Positions 17,677 to 25,478 of a stretch of 25,478 bases of DNA are shown piece after piece. Source of the stretch: Chara braunii (Eukaryota > Streptophyta > Charophyceae > Charales > Characeae); NCBI GenBank assembly GCA_003427395.1, contig BFEA01000691.1, positions 83,500 through 108,977 of the forward strand, in the 5' to 3' direction. The position numbers were made by a program, and so were the translations under genes. Below the pieces are notes generated by a model. That model was not told the origin of the DNA. It saw only the letters and a program-made list of their open reading frames with translations, and searched no databases. Each line of letters begins with the position of its first letter. Within the stretch, counting starts at the first letter, position 1.

Positions 17677-18610
17677 GGGGCACCTGAACTTACAGAGCGC
17701 GCCCAACTTAGCCAGGCTCAAAGTCAGAATACCTAAACTTATAGAGCATTCTGACTTGGACAGCTATACACAAACAGAAGACACAACTACTTTTCTCTTC
17801 TTTGGGCGCACGACTAGACCACTCCAGTCGCCTTGAACTGTTTAAATAGCCAAGTTATATATACCTCTCTGAACTTAGTCTTAAAAGGGGACATAGGGCT
17901 CAACCACTCAACTTAGAACACTGCTCAGCCTGCCCAGGTTTACTTCCAGTTATATCTCTTAGTTATACTCTCTACAGTTGTGATAAGCTATAGTCAGGCT
18001 ACCTAAACTTATAGAGCGGCTTGGCCAGCCTATTCGTAATAGCATAGTAATATAGTATAATCAAGTTATATCCACTAGGTTCCAACATCTGCGAGGCATT
18101 GGGTCAGACAACCTAAACTTATAGAGCGGTCTGATCCTCTGCCAAGTTTGTTCCTCTCTGATCCAATTTGTGCTAGGCAGTGGGGCAGGCTACGTAAACT
18201 TATAGAACGACTTGTCCCCTGCCAGAATTATTCCCTTTGAACAAAACAGGAGAAGGGTTGAACTACCTAAACTTATAGAGCGGTTCAGACTTCCTCGTTC
18301 AAAACCAAAGAAACTGACAGAACTCCCAAACAAACAAGGCGACCCAGGGCACCTAAACTTATAGAGCGCCCTGAGCCCCTGAAAATCCAGCACAATCAAC
18401 CCTCGCAAGTCAGAGCAGTCAGGTCACCTAAACTTATAGAGCGTCCTGACTCTCCATACAGTTCACAGCACTGGGTCTCCCCAAACTTATGGGGACATCC
18501 CTGCCTCCAGAGCTTCAGGCTACCTAAACTTATAGAGCGGCATGAGGCTCCATGCAAGTCAAAAATAAACAAAGCGCTGGGCTTCCCCAAACTTATGGGG
18601 ACTTCCCAGC
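17677..18610 (+). repeat. Type A/B hairpin cluster with conserved AACTTA loop, eleven members
   Basis: Type A cores read CCTAAACTTATAGAG and occur in members at about 17677, 17721, 17993, 18095, 18176, 18236, 18345, 18413 and 18510. Type B cores read CCCCAAACTTATGGGG, at 18468 and 18576. Both present AACTTA in a loop closed by CTA/TAG or CCCCA/TGGGG. Flanking arms differ in each member yet pair: AAGTCAGAAT/ATTCTGACTT, CAGGGC/GCCCTG, GGGTCAGAC/GTCTGATCC, AGTCAGG/CCTGACT, GCTGGG/CCCAGC. Some extend outward, such as GGCA/TGCC in two members and TTTGAAC/GTTCAAA in one. Spacing is irregular (about 40-240 nt) and the intervals are not similar, so this is not an ordinary tandem repeat. No protein is encoded. 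Function unknown. Confidence 0.85.
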
Positions 18611-19150
18611 CTGAATGACCCAGCCAGGCTGCATACAATACTGCCTTTCTCCCAAGCTTCCCCCATATGCAACCCATTTCAGTCACAATCTGTTTTCAGG
18701 CAATCAAGAACCTAAAACTGAGATCGCCCATACATTCCTTTACTTCAATCTGACTTATGTCCTAAGAGTCAAACTCAAAACCAAGTACGGGGTCCACACA
18801 ATACACTCAGTCAAAAGTAGATAGATGTACAAGTAGGGGCTATAGCTGGGTTTATAGAGGGAGTCAGGGGATTACCACTCAGTTCCCTGCCTCCAGGGCT
18901 CCGCCTGAGTCCCGGCAGAGCTCCCGCAATCGGTGGGGCAACCTCCCACAAAGGCCTTGGCGCGGGTTACGGGCCACACGCCGGCCTGTCGCCTTCCTCT
19001 CAGAGCCAAAGGACTAGACTTAGAGTAAGAAGGATAGGATGAAAAGTGGTAAGACTGTCATACTTAGGAAGGACACACTCAGACTCAAGCGAGAGGGCCT
19101 TCGATCCTTCAACGCTTGAGGGCCCCACAATGGCGGCCAAAAATGTGACA
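18607..19150 (+). other. Non-coding stretch with two further hairpins
   Basis: CAGCCTG (18607-18613) pairs exactly with CAGGCTG (18625-18631), and CTCAAGCG (19084-19091) with CGCTTGAG (19113-19120). No gene is visible. The end, ATGTGACA at 19143-19150, is a possible outer border of the gypsy LTR by its TG...CA form only. Confidence 0.5.
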
Positions 19151-22100
19151 GCTTGGTCAACCCCTCAGTCAAACTGCCAAGTCTAAATCCCCTGACGACT
19201 CTCCAAGTCTGCAGCAATGGACCCACCCCGCTTTCAGAGCCTCGTCACTTCCCTGAGCCTGTCCGCCATAGCGCCACAAGCTGCAATAGTCAGCGGTAAT
19301 CGATCAACAGGTGCCAACAGGTGGCCTCCACCCGTCGGTGACAGCCCACAGGCAGCTATAAGCAGCAACAACCCGCAATCGGCAGGAACAATCCAAATAC
19401 GGTCCGCCGTAACAGCAAGCAACCGCTGCGCAGTCCTTGGCAACCGTAGCCGACCGCTCATAGTAACAGTTCACACTGTTAACAACAACTTTTGCGATAT
19501 GTAGTAGCACCCGGCAACCACTATAGCCACGCACCCACCATTCCCGCTGGTATAGATCTGCAGTCGCCGTCGTGGTACCCTGCGGACCACAATCCACAGT
19601 AGCACACGGCAGTGGCCATAGCCTGTAGCAATCAGTAGCCCTCGCCCCCAGTCCGTTGGTACAGCCGCAGCGCAGTTCTACTGTAACTCGTTTCTCGGCC
19701 TTTAGCATCTGCCCCCCCCCCCCTTCTCTCGCTGCCTACTACTTCAATCATCAGTCGAGCAGGGCCTTAGCGGTCCTCTGCCAACCCAGTCCTGACATTC
19801 AGTCAGTACCTCCCTGTGGCTCGACCTTCAGTCCATCACGCACTGCCCGCTACAGAAGTAGCTCACCCCGTACCCCTGCCCCGCGGTCTAACGCCTGTGT
19901 CCCTCCGGCATGATCTCCTGCCGCCGAGGTGAGCTTTCCACCAGTCGACTAGGTATGCCTCCGGTGTCGCGACCGGCCTCGTGTCCCCCCCTGCCACTAG
20001 GACCACCAGGGTCGACTGAATCCCCGTCCTGAACACAGTCAGATACATTAGCGCTCTATGACTTCTAAAACCGCCCGGCCGCAGGAAGACAATCCTGAGC
20101 AAAACAGACGTCGCCACACCAAAGGTAAGTACCTTTCACCCTCCCCTATCAGGTTTCGTCGAGGCTGAACCCGCTATTGACTCCCTACTGCCGTTCCTCT
20201 CCTCCCCTCGCCACTTCGCGCAGCCTCCCACCACCAAAGCGCCCAGACCATCGCTCTATCTCCCAACCCAAAACCGCCAATCGACTCACGGCGCCCAGAA
20301 ATCTCGGTCTAGAGCTTTTCCTTTACGAAAACGGCTGAGTGTTGACCGAAACCCCTCACCTCCGCTCTTTGTCCTCTTCCCTCTCCGCCATCCGCTGCGC
20401 ACCCGGCGCCGTCTCTCGTCCAAGTTTAACCGTCGCCAGCCCTACTGTCCGCTGCATCAACCGGCCCGTCCCTCCGGCCTCACCACCGCGTCCGACGCCG
20501 TGTTGACGCCAACGTAGAGCACCTCCTTCCGTAGTCGCTAAATGTACCCGGGCTTTGAGCGGCTGGTCCGACAGCCTGTGGGCGTCGATAAGCAACCGCT
20601 TGGCCGCTGACCCCTCTCTTTTTATACCTTTCGCTGCCCACGCGGGGACTACACGACTCTCCTCCACGTCACTTAACTACCGGAAGCCCTGAGGGACTCT
20701 TGCCTTTTGCGGGTCAGGCGACTCCTGGCGCTACTTCGCCTGGGAACTGCGGTGTGCGCGAATTTGGCCTCCTTCCGGGGCCGAATTCAGGTACGCGCGA
20801 GCCCCCCCCCCTTTTTTTTTTTCCTCCGCTCCCAGGCCCATCACCCTTGCGCAGGGGCTACGCTGACCTTCTCCGCATCGTCCCAATCTAAATGGGTGTG
20901 CCGACGGCCTTCGGCCCGGGGCAGTGCTCGCAGCCCTTCACGGCCTGAACGGCTGTCAGTGCCACTTTACCTTTGTTAATTGCGGCTGCACTTGGCGCCG
21001 ACACGTGACAGGTTCATTTTGAATTTCTCTCCCCATATATTTGCTACCCCCGACCCTTTTTGCACCCGTTGCCCTACATCACGCCCGGGTTCACCCCCCC
21101 TCGGACTTCCCCTCATTAACCACGCAGACTTTTCTTTTCCTCCCTCGGCTTCTTCCCACGGACGATCCGCCCCGCCCGCTTAGNTCTTCCNGCATGGGCC
21201 TGGCCCCCCCTTCGNGCTTCATACATGCGGANCTCGCGCAGGGGATCGCGNGAATCTTCTCTGTATTGTTNCGATTTCAACAGAGGTNCCGAAGGANTCG
21301 GGGCCAGGCTGGCGCATCTTGGCCACCACAGCAAGCAACCGTTGGTCGGGTCCCTCCGCGGGCCCCCTTTTCGTACGTACCCGGCGCGATCTGCGTCCGG
21401 GCTCATTCCAAGCTTATACAATGGTCAAACAACTCCACCCCGCCTCCCTTTCTCCCCAACGGCCACGTAAGCAAGTTGGCCGGCCAAAAAAACAAACAAC
21501 AAAAAGGAAAAAAGCAAAAGGGGAAGGAAACAAAACAACAAAACAAGACAAAACAAAGGTGAAATTGGACATATGCCCCCGGCTCACCTTAGACGAAGGG
21601 GGGTCGCCAAATGGGTAAGCGTCGCGGGCCTTACCAAGACCCTCCTCTTGTCCTGTGGCGAGGGCCCGCGATCGGACTGCCCCTGCAAAACCAAAGGGGG
21701 ATAGTCCCGCGGGACCCTTAACCCCTCTTCCTTGTGCTGCTTTGTCGCTCCCGCCGCCGTCCGTTGGCCTCGATCCCCATACCTCCACAGAGACAGTCCA
21801 GTGCCGTAACCAGTAGGGCTAAGCCCAAGCCTGGCACCAGCACCCGCGGCCTTCCATATGAAGTGGTACCGCGCGGCGCTCCACGTCAAGATACCGCCCC
21901 TGGTCACTCCGTCAACCGTTATTTGTGCCCACGGCCCCTAAGTGTCTGCGCCAGCCCACCAGCCTGTACCATAGCTGCCGCGTGCGCCTACCGGCGCCCG
22001 GCCCTACCGTCAGCCGCGCACGCCAGCCAAAGGCAACCCTTCCTTCCTTAATCAAATTCATGGCCCAGTGCGGGTTGGTCAACTACTGGCTGCCCAATCA

Positions 22101-22310
22101 ATCAGAAAAATCCCACGCGTGCCTTAAAATTGCGCGCCCACACACTCCCTACTGGGGCCAGATAGACCCTTGCCCGCATGCGGACAACCCTTGTATTTTT
22201 CCGCACAGGCACTCAAAATCCAGGTTAACCGAGCCTTTCTGTCACTTGCAAAAAGGGCGGATACCCTCGTAAGGGTATTCGCGCCGACAGCCCTGGCTGA
22301 CCTAGATGCA
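19151..22310. other. 3.1 kb without a recognisable gene
   Basis: Many short frames exist on both strands, but none carries a known domain or a consistent codon bias. Low-complexity pieces are a run of 12 C (19712-19723), a C-then-T run (20802-20822) and an A-rich block (21484-21560). I see no tRNA or rRNA gene and no terminal repeats. Confidence 0.5.
21184..21297. other. Cluster of eight single ambiguous bases (n)
   Basis: Ambiguous calls occur at 21184, 21191, 21215, 21232, 21251, 21271, 21288 and 21297, and nowhere else in the window. Their confinement to 114 bp points to an assembly or polishing problem, such as collapsed repeat copies, rather than biology. Confidence 0.9.
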
Positions 22311-22318
22311 TACTCGAG

Positions 22319-22696
22319 GGCCAGCAACTATGTTGTTATTGATATTGATGTTACTATTGTTATCAACGTAACCGATGTTATTGTCCCCGTCACCAGAGTC
22401 CAAGTTATCATCATTGTTGTCCTTGTAGATAACAACTCCAGTGAGAGTGACACCGCCGCAGTCACTGTTATCGTCGTATTTGTCCATGCAAACGTTGTCA
22501 TCGTCATTGTTGTCATTACTTTTGTCTGTGTTGTTGTTGTTGTTGTTGTTTTTGTTGTTGCTGCAGACGGCGATGCACATGAGATCAGCGTCATTTGTGC
22601 TAGCGTCGTTTACGCCCTGCGCCACAAACAACGTAAACTCATCGTCGATATTCCCGTTGAAGCCGCCGTCGTTGTTGTTGTTGTTGTTGTTGTTAT
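22319..22696. repeat. Degenerate GTT/AAC trinucleotide tract
   Basis: Pure (GTT)n runs lie near 22529-22561 and 22668-22695, and a degenerate GTT/GTC/GAT-type tract connects them. Because the repeat unit is three bases and lacks stops, frames on both strands stay open: Val-rich on plus, Asn/Asp-rich on minus. The peptides are not evidence of a gene. Confidence 0.8.
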
Positions 22697-23113
22697 AATT
22701 CTAACACATGGCGATCGCCCCCCCTTCCCGCTGAAGGCAATCCTCGTCACCCGCAAACGAGCGCTCCTCCAGTTTGTTGCAAGAACCCTGCCCCTCCTCA
22801 AGCTTCCCACGGCGAATTGCAACCTCCTCAATAAGGGAAGCGGCCAAAATACAAGCGTCGCCCACTTCACATGAACGATTCTGCGACGTAGCACGCATCA
22901 TCTGCCCCTCCTCAGGCCCCACGCAACCGCCTTGTATTCCCATACAGCCCCTCCCAAAGTTCAATGAAGATTTCCCTCACTTTCCTCAACACTTCAGTAC
23001 ATTCACCCAACGTCGCCATCACCTATGCTTTTTCGATAGCGCCCAACCGTTGAAAAGAGAAAATTTCAGAGAGAAGGTTAACAACAGTCGTATTTTTCAT
23101 CACCACTTCAGGA

Positions 23114-23293
23114 CACCCTTCACCACTTCAGGATGCAGTCTGCCTAAAAAGGTGGTTTTCAGGGTCTTCGGACCTTTCACTACTTCAGGACCATTCAGGT
23201 CTGAAAATCCTGAATGATCCTGAAGTGGTGAAAGCTCCAAAGACCTGAAAACCACCTGTTTAGGCAGGCTGCATCCTCAAGTGGTGAAGGGTG
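23114..23293. repeat. Foldback element with ~86-bp arms
   Basis: The left arm (23114-23199) and right arm (23209-23293) are inverted copies with about 90% identity around a 9-nt centre (TCTGAAAAT). Blocks shared by both arms include CACCCTTCACCACTT, AGGATGCAG, GGTGGTTTTCAGG and CATTCAGG. Transcribed from either strand, this would give a long nearly perfect hairpin RNA. A third copy lies in direct orientation to the left arm just downstream. Confidence 0.85.
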
Positions 23294-23345
23294 GACCATT
23301 CATGATTTTCAGACTGCCCAAGACTCTCACTTGTCCACTTCACGA

Positions 23346-23444
23346 CACCCTTCACCACTTTAGGATGCAGCCTGCCTAAACAAGTGGTTTTCAGGGTCTT
23401 CGGACCTTTCGCCACTTCATGACCATTCAGGATTTTCAGACTGC
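23346..23444 (+). repeat. Third copy of the foldback arm
   Basis: Direct orientation relative to 23114-23199, sharing CACTTTAGGATGCAG-type sequence, CAGGGTCTTCGGACCTTTC and GACCATTCAG. After the arm, ATTTTCAGACTGCC matches the sequence after the right arm (about 23302-23320). The locus therefore began as a tandem repeat of which one unit was inverted, or as a foldback followed by duplication. Confidence 0.8.
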
Positions 23445-23798
23445 CAAAAACTCTCACTTCAGAATTGTCATTCCTGAATTTTCAGCTACCCGATAACCGC
23501 TTGTGGAATTTCATGGAGCTCCTCCTCCCAACTGTTGAACAACTCCTCACCCTCCTCCAGAAGTTCCGCTGGTAGATTGTGTCGATGTTGAATAATACAC
23601 AAAACTTAGTCCACAGAAAATACTATGCAAAACAGATGGGACAAAGACTCTATCCTTCCACGGGGGGAGATGGCCGATTTTAGATGGAACCGCTACAGTA
23701 ACATAATGCCGACATCTCATTGGACCCTCTAATGGCAGATACTGTATCGATGTCTGCCCACTCCCGACTGGCTTGTTTCGAGGACAGACTTGGAATAG

Positions 23799-24251
23799 AA
23801 AGGCCTTCTCTCTCCCATATGTGGTTACTACGATTGGTTCTCCCAACCCTCCTGTGCTACATTGGAACATTGCCTACTGGCATGCCCTATGGTAACTCAG
23901 ATCTGGAGATGGTGGGATGCCGCCTGAACATGCCTGACCGGGTCCCAATTTCCCTGGGCTCCGAAACTGTTGCTGATGGGGAGCCCGACAGAATCCCAGG
24001 CGGGTTAGCCTCCCTACGAGCGAAATATATTCCACATTACCAGAATAGAGCTGTTGATGCTCGCCTGGAGGGCCCGATGCTCCTTTGAGCGAAAACAACA
24101 CACCTTCACCGCCCCCCAAGCAAAGGAACACCTGACACAATACTTGGTGGGAAGGGTGAGAGCAGCATGGGATCGGGCCAAACAACAAATCAAAAAGATG
24201 CAGGAAGACCCGACCCTCACAGAGTCACAAAAAAAAAAACAAAGAAAATGA
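23799..24251 (+). pseudogene. LINE ORF2 C-terminal fragment (third lineage), broken by stops
   Basis: One frame reads CGYYDWFSQPSCATLEHC and then LLACPMVTQIWRWWD, the H-C and W-x-W-W pattern of the zf-RVT tail. It continues through TGA 23925-23927 and TAG 24006-24008 into AWRARCSFERKQHTF and a helical, charged end (VGRVRAAWDRAKQQIKKM), which matches the usual position of the post-zinc tail in plant LINEs. An upstream TAG (23796-23798) limits the visible part. A run of ten A lies near its end at about 24229-24239. No RT core is present. The copy is old, given two internal stops. Confidence 0.65.
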
Positions 24252-24394
24252 AATGACGAACCGATTCACAGATGATTGGCTGGGTCAAAAGAGAGCTATG
24301 GCAGACCTTCAAGAGTCCCGACTATGTTGGAAGAACTGGAGGAGGGAGGAGCACAAGTGGCCTCTCAAACCAGAGGTCGCCAAACAATTTTTTC

Positions 24395-24675
24395 CTCCCA
24401 ACCATATCCGACCCAATCCAAGCCTTCATATATCATGTGTACTCGCACCCAGTGCCACCCACGTCATTTTTTTTTTTTTTACCCAGACCCACCCCACCCG
24501 AGCTAATTAATTTTTTTTGTACCCGTGCCCAGCCACACCAAGCATCTGCAGTAGAATCCTTACCCCTACCCAACCACACCCAGGCCTAAATTTTCTCCAC
24601 CCGCATCCGGCCGCACCCACGACCAATTTTCATCCACCCATGCCCGGTCGTACCCATGCCCAAAGTTTACGACCC
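24395..24675. repeat. Degenerate ACCC-rich repeats
   Basis: Short irregular units of the type ACCCGTGCCCAGCCACACC, ACCCACGACC and CACCCATGCCC repeat through the stretch, separated by T runs such as those near 24466-24480 and 24513. On the minus strand these are closely spaced GGG/GGGT groups that might form G-quadruplexes. Similarity between units is too loose for a strict tandem array. Confidence 0.5.
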
Positions 24676-25350
24676 ACCATGCACTTCTTTTTTTCCCCGA
24701 TTTCAAACTTAGGTCTATGCATGTTAGAAATTCACTTCCATCTTCAAACCACCGCACTCACGACAACTTTGTTTTCAATAATTCGATAAGACATTCAAAA
24801 GCTTGAACTTTGAAGTAACATTCAGAAGCAGAACTAAGGGCGCACTCACACTAGCACTATCTTAAATGTATCTGACGACATTTACGGCAGGACCTGTATG
24901 CATCTGACCGCAGATCCGTCCAGAAATGAGTAAAAAAGTGCTACTGTGAGACAGTGAGTATGCCGTAAGGAGGGAAAATTAAACAGCAGAAGAAAAAGAA
25001 GAAAGCGCACAGAGCTAGGAAGAAGGGAAAGGCGAAGAAAGAAAAGACACTGAGAAGAAAAACACGACAACAACGGAGCGAGGTGAGTGTTCGAAGGCAA
25101 AGCAGTGGGGGAGGTACAACTATGACAACGAGGACGACGTGATGAGAAACACAAATGACATAGCCGCAAGTTTAAAGGAATGGGATGCAGGCGACATTGG
25201 TCGGAGTCCACAGCGAACCGGTGGTTTGAGGTTCGACTTTCGGGTTCGTAATGTTGAGATGCGTGATGAACACAAGAACCCTATGGAGAACCGGTATAAG
25301 GTCTCGCAGCAAAGCGCTCCAGGGAGGGGATCATTGATTACTGGCACTGC

Positions 25351-25353
<3 letters not shown>
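24676..25353. other. No recognisable gene
   Basis: This is purine-rich unique sequence. I see no domain-bearing frame and no strong repeat before the (CT)n tract that follows. Confidence 0.45.

Positions 25354-25424
<71 letters not shown>
25354..25424 (+). repeat. (CT)n microsatellite, ~35 units
   Basis: An uninterrupted CT dinucleotide run of about 71 nt, ending in CCCCTCC. It produces spurious Ser/Leu and Arg/Glu frames on the two strands. Confidence 0.97.
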
Positions 25425-25426
<2 letters not shown>

Positions 25427-25478
25427 CTCCGCCTAGCCTCACTGGCCAGCAATTAAGGAATGCACCTACTGCTAGAAG

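Noticed and set aside
17677-18610. CRISPR-like array (short repeats with variable intervals)
   Set aside because: The genome is eukaryotic by content, the intervals range from about 40 to 240 nt, and the bases beside each core pair with each other, which spacers would not do.
20356-20667. Minus-strand 103-residue frame
   Set aside because: No recognisable motif; its Arg/Glu/Gly-rich composition is expected from GC-rich DNA.
22170-22874. 234-residue Val-rich plus-strand protein, possibly membrane-spanning
   Set aside because: Its hydrophobicity is explained by the GTT trinucleotide tract, it has no ATG at its head, and it shows no domain.
25060-25100. Possible first exon with splice donor GAG/GTGAGTG near 25080
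   Set aside because: The donor match alone is weak; there is no supporting start codon, acceptor or domain.

Overview
This window looks like repeat-dominated, accessory DNA from a eukaryotic nuclear genome, and no host gene is recognised. The evidence is a decayed Ty3/gypsy LTR retrotransposon primed by a plant-type tRNA-Asp, several LINE fragments with a plant-style zinc-binding reverse-transcriptase tail (zf-RVT), tRNA-derived SINE-like modules, poly(A)/poly(T) tracts, a target-site duplication and microsatellites. The Gag and Pol wording resembles elements I associate with charophycean green algae such as Chara. That assignment is inference from memory and was not tested.

Layout. 1-3500: short dispersed repeats. 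These include a five-copy ~50-65 bp tandem array (841-1142), two tRNA-like modules on the minus strand, an inverted pair of related repeats (566-712 and 2775-2950), and two copies of a conserved ~50-nt two-hairpin 3' tail. 3595-3765: a MITE-like element with ~23-bp terminal inverted repeats. 3823-3913: a 65-nt poly(A) retroposon in a 13-bp target-site duplication. 3914-5934: two LINE C-terminal fragments in opposite orientations and a third copy of the 3' tail. 6425-14497 (minus strand): a gypsy element read right to left as tRNA-Asp primer-binding site, gag, protease, RT/RNase H and integrase. It is broken by at least four frameshifts and many stops. The integrase is cut just after its catalytic Glu and runs in frame into a different coiled-coil plus zinc-knuckle (Gag-like) region. 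From 14500 rightward is LTR-like non-coding DNA whose far boundary is uncertain.

The most unusual part is 16395-18631, which holds no gene. It is a dense series of stem-loops that fold on the plus strand. One family (17677-18610, eleven members) keeps the loop AACTTA and neighbouring bases, while its stems differ in sequence from member to member and remain paired. About a dozen G.U pairs are found on the plus strand against about two A.C, which suggests folding as plus-strand RNA. Just upstream is a ~123-bp array (16837-17400) of a second two-stem hairpin with similar architecture, and before that a run of simple hairpins with mostly 5-nt loops. I cannot name this system from the sequence alone; it is the best candidate here for something undescribed.

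The rest (19151-25478) is mostly without features. It contains eight scattered ambiguous bases, a degenerate GTT/AAC tract, a foldback with ~86-bp arms plus a third copy, another LINE C-terminal fragment (23799-24251) and a long (CT)n tract.
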